Of a stretch of 64,000 bases of DNA, positions 12,421 through 24,640 are shown one piece after another. Made by a program: the position numbers and the translations under genes. Position 1 is the first letter of the stretch, and each line of letters opens with the position of its first letter. Origin of the DNA: Silene conica (Eukaryota > Streptophyta > Magnoliopsida > Caryophyllales > Caryophyllaceae); the NCBI GenBank assembly GCA_029255685.2, contig CM055312.2, positions 26,382,203 through 26,446,202 of the forward strand. Reading direction: 5' to 3'. Under the pieces are notes generated by a model. The model worked only from the letters and a program-made list of their open reading frames with translations. It ran no database searches and had not been told where the DNA came from.

Positions 12421-13964
12421 AGTTTTTTTTTTTTTTTTTTTTTGTCAGGTAGTGTAGTTTTTTTTGGGATAAGAGAAACTTTTTCATTGCTTCCTTGATT
12501 CTGACGCTTGGAGCAATTGAAGATATGAAGTACAGTATGCCTCACCTGTCCCGCAGACCTGTCATGATTAGGGCTGAGCCGATCCGGTTTTGGAATACGG
12601 ATCGGTTTTGGAATCAGGATCGGATATCCGAATTTGAAATTCTCATTTTTCTCGATCCACATCTGATTCGAATATTTCGGATATCCGAAAATCTGGAATT
12701 CAAAAATTTGGAAATCCAGATATGGGAAATTGGATTTGATCATGATGGGCAGTGGTATTGGGCTATTGGCCATTGGACTATTGCAAACTAAAACTAAAGG
12801 TAATATTGCCACATCGGTCCATTTTACATTTTGCAACTCATTTTGAAAGGGGTCTTTGATGGCTTAAAGTTATAAATTACAAGTCTTCAATTTTGATCAC
12901 ATAAATTACAATTCATGATCACATAAATTATAAATTTCGATCATATAAATTATTAAATTGCAAGTCTTTATTATAAATTTTATAACATGTCTAAAATTCC
13001 CATAACTAAATGTAAAGTGTCTAAGTAAGTCTAAAACTCCATCGGTCAAACAATTTCTCTGTACACTTTGACCATCATTAATTACCATCTTAGACTATGT
13101 TTATCGCAGGTCAAAAAGAAGGTCTGTGTCTTGAGTGAAATGTTGAACAATAATAAAAAAAGCAAATTCAACTAAGACTTTGTAGAAATTTGGGTGTGCA
13201 GAAAACCTCTCCAAAGTCTTGTCCACCTTGCCACTTGTCTTCAATTCATTCGGTAACAAAGTGGCAAAAGCAAGAAGTGTAAAAAATTCCACGCATCATT
13301 TTCTTATTCTTTTCCTAGCCCGTCACTTGGCTAATTTTGATTGGACCTTCATTTTATATCCGTTAAAACTTTACAACAGCTATAATTTAGAAAATATTTT
13401 AAAAAAAAAATGAAAAAATTCACCAACAGTCATATTTTTTTATGGTCTATAAATAGAGACCAATTTTGATATATTTTTACCTACTTTAATTTTCTTCATT
13501 TTCCCCTTCTTTTATTACTCTATTATAAAAAAAACTAAGGGTTTTAAAAAAGTAATTAAAAAAATAAATAAATTCGTAAACAGTACTTTGTAGAATAAAA
13601 ATTGATTGCTAAATAAAATAATTTTTTATTTAGGCAGGATAAATAATAAAGAATATGTTAAACCATGGTGAAAGGAAGGTGTTAATAAAGGTAGAAAAGT
13701 TAGGGTAAGTTTGATAAAGTAGGTTGTAAATAAAGAATAATATATGTTTGGGTAAACCTTAGTAAAGTAGACCCATTGATAAATATGGTCTTAGGTTGTG
13801 CGAACACCAAGTCTTCGATACCTGCCTTTTTTAGATTAAAATACAATTAGTATGAGCTATCGAAGTAGTATTAAATTTTGCTTAGTGCATTGTATTAATC
13901 ATTAGTGCTTCTTCTATTCATGAAAATTTGTGGGTTACAACTACTCAGTCTCTTAAAATAACCT
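12421..13964. other. Intergenic AT-rich DNA with degenerate repeats
   Basis: No gene is supported. It holds a T run (about 12424-12443), a GGATCGG/GGATATCCG-rich low-complexity tract (about 12568-12760), three imperfect copies of GATCACATAAATTA (about 12893-12956) and AT-rich filler. Short open frames here have no protein-like composition. The stretch ends at the 5' LTR of the large gypsy element. Confidence 0.6.
12568..12760. repeat. Degenerate CGGATCGG/GGATATCC-rich repeat tract
   Basis: The tract is built from shuffled variants of CGGATCGGTTTTGGAAT and GGATATCCGAA, partly self-complementary. It resembles the terminal parts of plant non-autonomous hAT elements such as the one at 55610, but only one apparent end (TTAGGGCTGAGCCGATCC, near 12569) is visible. 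Confidence 0.4.
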
Positions 13965-14639
13965 TGTAGGCACTGAAATTTATTAAAGTGTCGAGAATAA
14001 AGCAAAATAAATTATTTTAAGTTAATATCAAATTTTCGCTTAATTTAATTATATTTGTCCCGTTTAATGGAGTTCGGATCAACCTATTTTACAAATTGGG
14101 TTATTTGAGCCCAAAAACAAGCTAGGTGGTCAATTGGGATCTGAACCAAACAATGTGGTCAATTGGACCCAAAAGAGAAGTCAAGCCTATAAATAAGGCC
14201 CAAACTCAAGTCCATTTGGCAAGGGAGAAATTCTTATAAATAAGACATTTCTCCACCATTTCAGAGGAGGAAGAAAATCACTTTTGCAAGAGGGAAGATC
14301 ATTTGTCAAAGTGCGGAGAAAAGAAACATCAAAAGCTCTCAAATTCTCTCTACAAATCATACTTGCAAGTAGACAACAAGCACTACAAAATCGTGCCGCC
14401 TACTCAAGTAAACTCAAAGCAAATTCAAGCATCGAAGAGAGATTCAAGTCAACGCGACCCTCTCAAGAAGTTAAAGTCAAGCAAGCGAGCCTCGAAGATC
14501 GTAGACTCGTAGTTTCAATATTGTTGTAGAATCAGTGGAATAATAGAGGTTGTACACATAACTTTCTGATATTATATAAACTCATTTGTCTATCTATTTT
14601 GTGTTACAGTTTTACTGCAATACAAAATTTGTTGCTACA
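13965..14639 (+). repeat. 5' LTR of the Tat gypsy element
   Basis: The sequence TGTAGGCAC...GTTGCTACA matches 41394-42069 along its whole length at about 97% identity by eye. AACCT precedes it as target duplication. Confidence 0.93.
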
Positions 14640-14668
14640 AATTTTTGGTGAACCCGACGTGAACACCT
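14640..14668 (+). other. Primer-binding site region of the gypsy element
   Basis: Directly after the 5' LTR comes AATTTTTGGTGAACCCGACG. The TGG and following bases fit the complement of a tRNA CCA end; the tRNA was not identified. Confidence 0.6.
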
Positions 14669-14699
14669 CTACCTTTCTCTACAACAAGTTCAACTTCAA

Positions 14700-16650
14700 G
14701 AAGCAAGGATGTCTTCCAATTCATCAAGCACCCCTTCAAGAACTTATGCATCAATCCTCAAAGGGTCTCCTAGTGTTGTTCCTTCATCAAGCATTCCCTC
14801 AATTGGTGTTACCACGAGAAGAATGTCAAAGAAGGCTGTTGTCAATGCTGCTGCTGAAAGCCTACGCACTGCTCATGTTCCTAAGCGGCCTCGTAAGTAT
14901 TCAGTTGAATCCATTGATGTTGCTGCTACTGCAATAATCAACAAGGCTTCATCTTCACAAAGGGAGGTTAACAAGTTCAAGGCTAGTGGTTCATCCCCTC
15001 GCAAGGTGAAGAAGACAATGCCAAAGAAGGAGGAAGTTCCAACCCCTATTTTTGAATCAGTCATGGTCGTTGGTGGCTCTAGCATTGAAGAACAGATAGG
15101 GAATATGAACAAGCTCCTTGAGAGAATGATGCAAGAAAATGAAGAAAAGAATAAGAAGATTGAAGAACTTCAGAAGGAAATGGAGGACCTTCGTAACAAG
15201 GACATTCCAAGTCATCATGACACCGAAGAAAAGGATGATGAAGAAGATGAAGAATATGATGATGACAAGAAGGATGATGGGAAGCCCCCCAAGAATGATC
15301 TAAGTGCCTACACCGAAAAGAAGCTGCAAGACTTGATAGCCAACACGATCAAGAACCAGCTAGGTGAAAGTTCCTTCAACGGTGTTCGATATGTGAAGCC
15401 ATATACTAAGAGGATCGATGTCTTACACATGCCTGCCAGATATCAACCTCCCAAGTTCCAACAATTCGATGGAAAAGGCAACCCCAAGCAACACATTGCT
15501 CACTTTGTGGAGACATGCAATAACGCCGGGACAGATAGAGACTTGTTGGTGAAACAATTTGTTCGTTCTCTCAAAGGCATTGCATTTGATTGGTACACGG
15601 ATCTAGGTTCTGAGTCGATTGACAACTGGGACTAAATGGAGAATGAGTTCATGAATAGGTTCTACAGTACAAGACGCATAGTCAGTATGAGTGAACTAAC
15701 CAACACAACTCAATGGGAAGATGAAGCTGTCGTGGAATACATCAATCGTTGGCGTGCATTAAGTCTGGAGTGCAAGGATCGTTTAAGCGAGACTTCAACA
15801 GTTGGAATGTGCATCAATGGAATGAAATGGGAGCTCTTATACATCTTGAATGGGATCAAGCTCAAAAGCTTTCAAGAGTTGGCGACTCGTGCTCATGATA
15901 TGGAGGTAACGATCAACGCTCGAAATAAGACAAAATCATCTTCCTCTAAGCCCCCTGGCGAGAAGAAAGAGTTCAAGAAAACCGATAAGAGTTCTAAGGG
16001 TTCATCCAAGGAAACCATGACAGTTACAACCAGTAATGCGCCTGTTAAAATCTCTGCAAAACCAAAGTATGACAAAAAGAAGGAGACAAATGCCAAGGAA
16101 TTCAAGCGTGATAAACCAACATTGAAGGATTTGCAGAACAAGAAATATCCGTTTCCTGATTCAGATCTTTCAGGAATGCTCGACGACTTGTTGGAAAAGA
16201 ATGTCATTCAGTTGCTAGAATCAAAACGTCCGGACCAAGCAAATAGGACGACAGATCCCAACTATTGTCGTTACCATCGTTTAGTCAGTCATCCATTAGA
16301 GAAATGCATAACCCTCAAAGAAAAGATTATGCAATTAGCAAAGGATGGAAAAATTATCTTGGATCTAGATGACACAGTGACAACCAATCACACCAGCGTG
16401 ACGGTCGAAGGAATTGACATGCCAATCATGGAATGCTCGAATGTCATGGTCGCTCCTAAGCAAGAAGAAATATGTGTGATACAATTTGGAAGCTTGGAGC
16501 CTACAATGTTCCGAGTTCAAAGGTTGATATCTTCGCCGGAAAAGAAAGCTCAAGGCGCGATTGCAACCATGGAGGCCAACATTGATGATGATAATGAAGG
16601 TTGGACATTGGTGACACGAAGGAAGCCAAGGAAGTAAGTGAAACCAAAAA
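14700..16650 (+). pseudogene. gag region of the Tat gypsy element
   Basis: Gag fossil. The N-terminal part is basic and serine-rich, then a coiled, acidic Glu/Lys/Asp-rich stretch leads into a Ty3-type gag core (FDGKGNPKQHIAHFVETC and SLKGIAFDWYTDLG). A lysine-rich linker and a C-rich LEKCITLKEKI part follow. Its place after the LTR and primer site supports the call. Broken, like the rest of the element. Confidence 0.85.
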
Positions 16651-17099
16651 ATCAACAGCCTGCACCTCGCAAAAGAAAACAAACTAAGAGGAGAGTCTCA
16701 CGACGCTCTAAAGGCAAGAAGAAATCAAAGAAGGTGATCAAATCACATATTCTTCCAATTGATTTGTTAGCGCAACAGCCTCTGGCTCCTATCATTCTTG
16801 AAGATTTTTCCCCGAAGGTTATCTCAACAAAGTTTCTGTCAATACTGTTGGGGTGACTGATGAAAGTGAAGGGGATAAATAAAAAGATGGCAATCCAGAC
16901 TCCGTGTCATTGGAAAGCTCAAGACAATCCCAAGACACTAAAGTGTTAGCCATTCTTGATGCTCTTCCAAAGCGAATGGGATGGAAGCAAATGTCTCACC
17001 TTCTTGAGGAGATGCGTCATCAAGTCGTCCATGCTCTTCAAAACCCAGGATTGTATGAGGAAAAGTTGAAGGACGCAGGGGAGCCTGCAGAGCGAGAAA

Positions 17100-17475
17100 A
17101 CAAATGCGTGTCTTGCAACACCGCCTTATCTTTATCTGATGAAGACTTGTTGCTTGGATCAAAACTCCACAATAGGCCGTTGTATGTATCTGGCTATATA
17201 AGAGGCAAGAGGGTGAACCATATCTTGATCGATGGGGGTTCTGGTGTGAATCTCATGCCGAAAACAACCATGATTGAGTTAGGCATTACAATGGATGAAT
17301 TGTCTAGTAGCCGAACAATAATTCATGGCTTCAACTTGAATGGCGAGCGTGCTGTTGGCATAATTCGTGTAAATCTTAGCATGGAGGATTTATCTTCTGA
17401 CACCTTATTTCATGTTATTGGTGCAAAGACCTCGTTCAAATTGTTGTTAGGTCGGCCTTGGAAGCATGAGAATGG
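17100..17475 (+). pseudogene. Aspartic protease region of the Tat gypsy element
   Basis: A retropepsin-like core is visible, with ILIDGGSGVNLMPKTT as the active-site block and a later LLGRPW motif, as in plant gypsy proteases. The gag-only copia-like element is inserted at the downstream edge of this region, at 17476. Confidence 0.85.
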
Positions 17476-18728
17476 TGTTGGGAAATGTGTCCTCAACAAA
17501 AGTGCGATCACGTAATTAAATCTCATAACAAGAATGCGCAAGGGATGATACGATTTATTAGTCAACTGACCAACATTAATCGGTAATGATTGGCTGGCTA
17601 GAGTTTGACATTACTGTCGTATGACGGTGATGGTCAGTTGATCCCTTTAGGTCACACCTTTAGGACAATTCCCTTAATTGATAAAATGATCAAATATATA
17701 TTGATACGATTTGATCATATTCCTTAAACTCGAATGTCGAGAAATTAGAGGTTAGATCTTAATGTAAGATTTATGTTTAAAATTGAAACGTGTCAATTGT
17801 TAAACATTAAACGATATTTATTATATCGTTATTAGAATAAGTTGGGTTATAATTAATACAAAGGTTGTAAATCGTATTGACGAAAATTATAAATAATCAT
17901 TTTACAATTGTAATTTAGAATTACTTGTCAATTGATAAATATAATATTTATATGATAAATATTTATATTAAGATAATTATAATTGTATTCCTAGTAACAT
18001 TAAGATGTCACACTTGGTACAATTATACAATTGACAAAGTTATAAAATGAAGATCATCTTATGCTTAAGTGGGACGGTTTAGTGGATGTAGATGTGGAAT
18101 GATTAGTGTGTTAATTGTTCTTAAAAACACAATCATTAAAGGGTGCTTTGAGACCATGAGCTATAACCACCCTAGACACATTGAGAAGGTAAAATGTTTT
18201 CCTTGTGTCTACCCATGCCTAGCCGTCTTTACCCTCCCAATAACCACTCAAATTGTGTTGTTTTACTTAAGCATAATTATGAGTTAATATAAGTATATGA
18301 TACTCCAACCATTTCTAATGTTAGCCGTGTGTTTTCAAGCCAAAACCTCATCCAAAACCTCTCATATTATAAGATAATATTCATACTAATACTTATATTA
18401 AGAGATATATTATTAGTATAATAAGTTCATATTAGAACTTATATTGCATTAAGGAAAAATCGATTTGGCACTAGCTTGTTCCAAGTTTCGGTTCATTAAG
18501 GGATAGTCTTGGTGCATCTTTAGAGGAGGTGTTCTACTTTGAACACTAGGAGGATCATCTTTGCTTGCATTTGGACCGAGTGTAAGGACTCGTAATCTCT
18601 CCCATTTCCGCTTATAAAGCATGCATAAGATCTTATAAACATGTTTATAAATAAATTAATTAAAAGTTAATTAAAAGGTTTTGTTAGTATGACTAAATTA
18701 GTTTATGAGCAACTAGTTAAACCTAACA
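17476..18728 (+). repeat. 5' LTR of the gag-only element
   Basis: TGTTGGGAAATGTGTC...CCTAACA, offset exactly 7165 bp from the 3' copy with no length difference and no mismatch noticed. Confidence 0.95.
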
Positions 18729-18745
18729 ATTGGTATCAGAGCAAA
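18729..18745 (+). other. Primer-binding site, initiator Met-tRNA type
   Basis: TGGTATCAGAGC at 18731 is the usual Ty1/copia primer site, two bases after the LTR. Confidence 0.85.
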
Positions 18746-21184
18746 ATGGTTGTTTGCATGCTTTCCGTTTCGTTTTTACGGAGTTATTATGATAACAAAA
18801 ATAAAACTTGAATTTTCGTATGATATAAGATATGGACGAAATATTTTTAGCATGATACCTACTGTTTTCTAATATGATTTAGAATATTTGGAATAATTTT
18901 TGCATGAATATTGATCATTGGTATTTTTATTTCGGTTTTTAATACGTTTTAATGGTTAAAAATGATTAATTTTGGGAAAAATAGTTAAAATTAACTTCTG
19001 GCCGAGATTTTTCAGTATGATATCACATGTATTTTCTATAATATGAATATGAATTTTCGTAAATTATAGACCTTTAAATCGTGTGATATGAATTTTAATG
19101 GTTAAAATGCAAAAAGATGAATAAAAATGGGTTAAAATAGTTATATTATGAATTTGACTATAAAAATTTATGAGGATGTCACATGCAATATTTAAATTTA
19201 TGTTGAATTTTCCAGAAATTTATCTCAAATATTGCAATATTATAGATTTTTAATGTAAAAATCGGGTAATTAGTGACATAATTTCGACTTTAATAGTTTA
19301 AGTTGGAATTTGGCCATAAAAATTTAACACGATGTCATATATATTATTTCCAGCATGTATAAAATTTTCGAGAATTTTATCTTATTTTATGCTTGAGAAA
19401 TAATTTTAAATGTTAAAATCGTATGATATATGACGTAAATCGTTAAAATTTGCAAATGTTGTTAAAAATGGCCGAAAATATAACCCATTTTAGTCATATG
19501 TGATATGTTCATCATGAAAATATTCTTGGGTGCCTAAAGTTTCAGATTTGATTTGCATTGATTTAATTTTGTTTTGTTAAAAGTAGCATTTAAAATTAAA
19601 TTAAAAAGAGGCATGCTTTAAAATTTCGGCTATGGGGCAATGTGCCATTTAATTTTCTGTCCATCTTGTGTTCTTAAAAAGGTTTTGGAAGGTATAAAAA
19701 TTATTATTAGTATTTAATTTGCATTTATGAAGTTAATTATTGAATTTTCCGACTTAAATTGCTCGTTTTACGTGTTATTTTCGAAATAATAATAAAACCG
19801 TATAAAATACTAATAATTTAACTTTCTGAAAATTTTAAGAACATTCTGGATTTTCAAAATTTGAATTTTGAATTTTCGAAATTTTAATGTCTCTTTTGAA
19901 TTTTATATTGTTTTTCCCGAAAAACCGAGTAATACCGATCAATATTAAAATATATTAAGTTAATTCATGTTCAAAGTTTGAGTAAGACTAAATTTTGAAT
20001 CCTATGCGAGTTAGGATGATTAACTTAAGGATGAAAACCGTTTCATTTAATGCATAGTGTTGTTAAACGTTAAAACACGCAATTCCATAAAAACCGAGGT
20101 TTACGATAACTATTTAAATAAGTGTTTTAAATAGGACGATTTGGCTTAGGATTTGCATGTTAATTCATATTTATTTAAGCATTGCATATTTATATTATGA
20201 ATGTCATGATTTATTTTTACGTAATTTTGGGAATTATGTAATTTACTTAGTATGGCCTTAGTTTTTAAATCGGTATTTCCCGTAATGTAAGGGGTTACCG
20301 ATTGGGTTGTAATTTTGTGATCTCGTATCACCCAATTGTAATTTATTTCTATTTTATAATGTATAAAGTAGACTAGAAAAGTTGTAATATTTGTAAAATC
20401 CGGAGTTCCTTGAAGACGGTGCCATTCGGAAAGGAGTTCCGATCAAGACGGTGTTTACCTCGAAGTGCGTGCCGCGTGAAGTTCAAGGGACCAAAGGAGT
20501 TGGTTTCCGAATTTGTACTTTGTTATTTCTTTTCTAGGAAAGGCCATACTAGGGTTTATTTATGCTTTTATTTTTGCTTTTTATATGTTTGCATGCATAG
20601 CCAAATCGTCATACATCGTATCATGCATGTTTCGACTTAGTCGACCTAGTCTTTTATTTTATCGATAATTCACCGACTTAGTTCACTTAAACGGAGATAG
20701 ATAATAATTTGACTAGATCTCTTACATATTAATATTGAGACTTAGCCTTACCAAAAAGTACGGACCCATGAATCCCTTCTTCACAAAAACGTAGGCTCGG
20801 CTACACCGGGGTACTAAAATTGTCACGTTGGGTAAGTGGGGTAATAAGATTACACCTTGAAATTTGGTTGATCTCAACGAAAGTATTCGTAACCGTAGTT
20901 GCAATAAGTTCGGGCTAAAGATAATTTTAAGAAAATTGTCGACCGAGAGTTCTAAGAGTAGAACCGATTAAAGAGTTAATCCACCAAATTATACCGATAC
21001 GGGTTGAATCGGCTACACCGTGCCCGCATTAGTATGGGTTTGGGTCTCGGGATTGTTTACTTAATTGGGTAAGAGATCATTAAGTAAATATATATAACTA
21101 AACTTAAAGTTTTAGTTTAAATTATGAATTTAAAATGATGTTGTTTTCCTTTTATTATTGTAGTTTAATTTTTCAACATCGACT
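18746..21184 (+). other. Long non-coding leader of the gag-only element
   Basis: This is AT-rich leader with no coding signal. From about 18950 to 19500 it has three or four diverged copies of a unit of roughly 150 bp around GATGTCACATG...TGAATTTTC. Another part near 20400-21100 is richer in GC and has no frame. It may hold packaging signals, which is inference. Confidence 0.55.
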
Positions 21185-22093
21185 ATGGCAACCAACGCTC
21201 CACCTCTCACTAACGTATCATGGCTTCGTTCCTTTATGGATCGTTGCAAACTCGATAAGCATGGTTCCAATTTTAAGGATTGGGATGCGCAATTACTTTT
21301 GGCCGCTCAAGGTGACGATAAGAGTCGTTACCTATCCGAAGCCGCTCCTCCCGCTCCGACCGCTCGTTCGTCGGTCCAAACTCGTGAGGCCTATGAAGCC
21401 TACATGAAAGAGTCCTCCGCTCTTAAAAATGTGCTCATCTTCTCCATGGAGCCGGATCTCCAAAGGAGTATGATTAAGTTGACCACATCGTATGAGATAT
21501 ACACCAAGCTTGCGACCATGTTTTCGCAAACTCCAAGGGTGATTCAATATGAGGCGGCTTCCGCTTTCTTTGACATAACCTTCAAGGAAGGGCAAAAGAT
21601 AAGCCCTCATGTTCTCAAACTAGTTGAGCTCGCGGAGACTCTAAAAGCTCAAAATGTTGATGTTCCCGACTCTCTTATAATTGACCGAGTTCTTCACTCG
21701 CTCAATAAGGTTAAAGCGTATGCTCAATTCCGGGTGAATTTCAATATGCGAAACCAAGAGACCTCGTTAGACGAGTTGCATAAGATGCTAGTCCAAGCCG
21801 AAAGGGACATGGGACTTCATGAAAGTTCCACCAAAGATGTTTTGAACATCGAAAAGAAAGGGAAAACGAGCTTCAAGAGGAATGCCTCGAAAGGCAAGGG
21901 CAAGAAAACGTTCAAACCCAAAGCGACCAAAGAAAAGACCTTTTCGAAAGGCGCTTCCACCTCGTCTTCTAAAGAGCAAGACAAGTGCCATTATTGCACG
22001 AGGATCGGTCATTGGAAGCGAAATTGCCCCAAGTACTTAAGTGATCTCAAAAATGGGAAAGCTACCGCCGTAGGTAATAATTCTCGCGTATAA
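21185..22093 (+). CDS. Gag protein of the gag-only copia-like element, 302 residues
   Basis: Gag of the copia UBN2/Retrotran_gag family. The first 110 residues contain the usual FMDRCKLDKHGSNFKDWD opening and a helical body (residues about 60-190, with FDITFKEGQKISPHVLKL). A lysine-rich linker (about 215-255) and one zinc knuckle CHYCTRIGHWKRNC (C-X2-C-X4-H-X4-C, about 267-280) follow. It would form the particle shell and bind RNA. The frame is open from ATG to TAA and looks whole. No pol follows it, which is the striking feature of this element. Confidence 0.88.
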   Translation: MATNAPPLTNVSWLRSFMDRCKLDKHGSNFKDWDAQLLLAAQGDDKSRYLSEAAPPAPTARSSVQTREAYEAYMKESSALKNVLIFSMEPDLQRSMIKLTTSYEIYTKLATMFSQTPRVIQYEAASAFFDITFKEGQKISPHVLKLVELAETLKAQNVDVPDSLIIDRVLHSLNKVKAYAQFRVNFNMRNQETSLDELHKMLVQAERDMGLHESSTKDVLNIEKKGKTSFKRNASKGKGKKTFKPKATKEKTFSKGASTSSSKEQDKCHYCTRIGHWKRNCPKYLSDLKNGKATAVGNNSRV

Positions 22094-24640
22094 TTCATGT
22101 CGTTTATCAACTTATGTATAGTGATACAAATGTGTTGATATTTACCCTTTTTAAATGTTTTAAAGGGGCGCCCCCGAATAATGATAAGGGCAAGGACAAG
22201 GAAGCTTGAAGTTCCTTACTTGGATGGCTCCGGTAGCATCCAATTGATCGAAGACTTGAAGAGCTAGGCTCTATTTTTCATATCGTCTTCTTTCATATTT
22301 TGCATTTATTTATGGAACAATTTAATTTTCTTGTAAGACAAGGATTAAAATCCTAATACAATGGTTGTAATTTTGGATATTAGTGACTTGGTTTTCAACC
22401 CGAGTCACTACTTTTGTTCTCAATCAATGTTTTGAATCATCAAATAAATTGCATACCTTGTTAAAACATGAATAATAGTGATCTAATCACGAAATAAATA
22501 TTGATACGATCAAATATAAAAAAATCAAAGAGTTGATTAAAACGGAGAACTACACCCCATGAGATAGATTCAATCAAAATGAGACTATATCAGTTCATTA
22601 TAAGATTTTCATTTTAAGTGAAAATGAGAATGTATTCATTACACCTATCAAACTTCAAACATTCAAATACATTGGTTGATCGAAATAGCTATCCTTAGAC
22701 AAGTAAAGGTTATTGTTAGAAGGATAGAGTGGGAGAAAATGTTTCGCTCACAAACCAATGATATAAATAAAGGAAGGATCTTAGAGAAGATTCTCACTTA
22801 GGAGTCTTAAGAAGAACCCTAAATGATTTGAAGAAACTACGGGAGAACACTCGGAGAAAGGTTCTTTGTGTTCATTGTTTCATAGAGAGGAAACAAAGTC
22901 CTAAATGATTTGAAGAAACTACGGGAGGACACTCGGAGAAAGGTTCTTTGTGTTCATTGTTTCATAGAGAGGAAACTTGAAAACCCGTATGAAATCATCG
23001 ATAGGAAAACGGTTCCTATGTAGTTATAAAGAAATTATCATGTCATTTTCATCTCGAGGAAACGATGACATGATAAGAGGGTAATGATTGATTGAATGGA
23101 AATAGATCACTATGCGGATAGTGATAATGATAATGATAATGATTCGAGTAATAGTTTAACATGCATGAAATGAAAGGTTCATTTAAGACATCGAGAGATA
23201 TTGTTTTTAGTGGGAGCGATATTCAAAAAGAATTTAGACCTACCATTTTGAGAGAATGGGTGATTCTTTAAGAGTAAAGAATAAGAGGTTCTAAATTCAG
23301 AGATATTGTTTTTAGTGGGAGCAATGTTCGATAAGAATTTAAACCTACCATTTAGAGAGAATGGGTGATTCTTTAAGAGTAAAGAATAAGAGGTTCTAAA
23401 TTTAAATGAACAATTGATTTATATCATGTGATGATAGAGTTTTAACGGGAAGGTTTATTATATGGATAATAAAAGGTCGCCCACTAGAAGTTAGAATGGT
23501 TGGATACATTATTCATAACGATGAATGAAACCATTAACAAATAGCCAAGATGTTTGAAAATTGTAAAAGTGATGAAATCACTAATAAACTACAATATAGA
23601 TTTCAGTACATAAGTGACTATAGAGAGTGATTTTAATCCCTCCAGTATATCGATACGTCACAAGTTATAAGATAACAGTGGGAGCTTTCCTCCGGAAAGG
23701 AAACTCAAAATCTAGAAAGAGTTCTAGATATGTACTCAAATAGAATCATGTTATACGGGATAATATGAGAATAAAGGAGACCAAAAGTTGTAAGTTTTGC
23801 TATCATGAATAAAGGTTATTCGCATGAATAAAGGTTATTCGCAAAACGCTAATACAAATAGATGATTGTACATCAAAATGCAATGTAATAGTGTTGACTA
23901 TTGTTGCATGACAACATCATTTGAGTTATAAATAACTCAAAGTAAAAGATACTTTGTCAGAATCCAAATGGGTTGTATGAGACAATATTGAACCCCATAA
24001 GTGAACTGGATTGACTTAGTATGGCTCCTAGCCGCTTACATGAGGTGACGTCTCAAAGCGACTAGAGTGTGAGGCGATTGATGGCAAGTTCAAGTGCCAT
24101 AGAGTCATATGTGATGACTAGTCGATCACATAGGCAGACTGTAAGAGACACTCTGTCGGGCAATGTGACCGCTTATAGAGTTCTGGAAATTTTATAGCCG
24201 GGTCGTGGCGAGAGCTGCTATAGTATTCTTGTGAGTCAATTCTTTGACTAAAGACTACTCTCCCAAGATGGTACAGTTTAGGCATAACTTTGATCCATTC
24301 TCTACGACTTTTCGTAACTGGAGTCAAATGGGATTGTTTTGGGTTGTGACTAACTGTGACTGGTTGAAGGAAGTAGTGCGATAGAAATTGTCCACCCCTT
24401 GTCAGGGTTGTTCAAATCTCAGGGCCACTCGAGGAGTAATAAACTGGAAATGCGTGGCCACGCTCGGAAGGTATCTATGGTAGATAATTCCGGTCAGACA
24501 GTTATTCTCCAGATCGAGGAAACCATTCATGATATGATCAAATGCAAGAACGACCAGAGAGAGACATCTTGCATTGAGTGGGAGATTGTAATAGGACAAG
24601 AGAATTGGTGACGCACACTTGTCGAGGACAAGTGGGAGAT
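22094..24640 (+). other. 3' non-coding interior of the gag-only element, with tandem duplications
   Basis: This region sits where pol would be but has no pol motifs. Two local tandem duplications are present: an 82-bp unit at 22818-22978 and a 105-bp unit at 23194-23403. GTGGGAG motifs recur, and a purine tract (GACAAGTGGGAGAT) directly precedes the 3' LTR at 24641. Confidence 0.7.

Noticed and set aside
12360-12836. 158-codon frame on the - strand after the host gene
   Set aside because: Its composition follows the GGATATCC-rich repeat tract and a T run; no recognisable domain.
18069-18287. 72-codon frame present twice (18069 and 25234)
   Set aside because: It lies inside the LTRs, has no domain and is duplicated only because the LTRs are.
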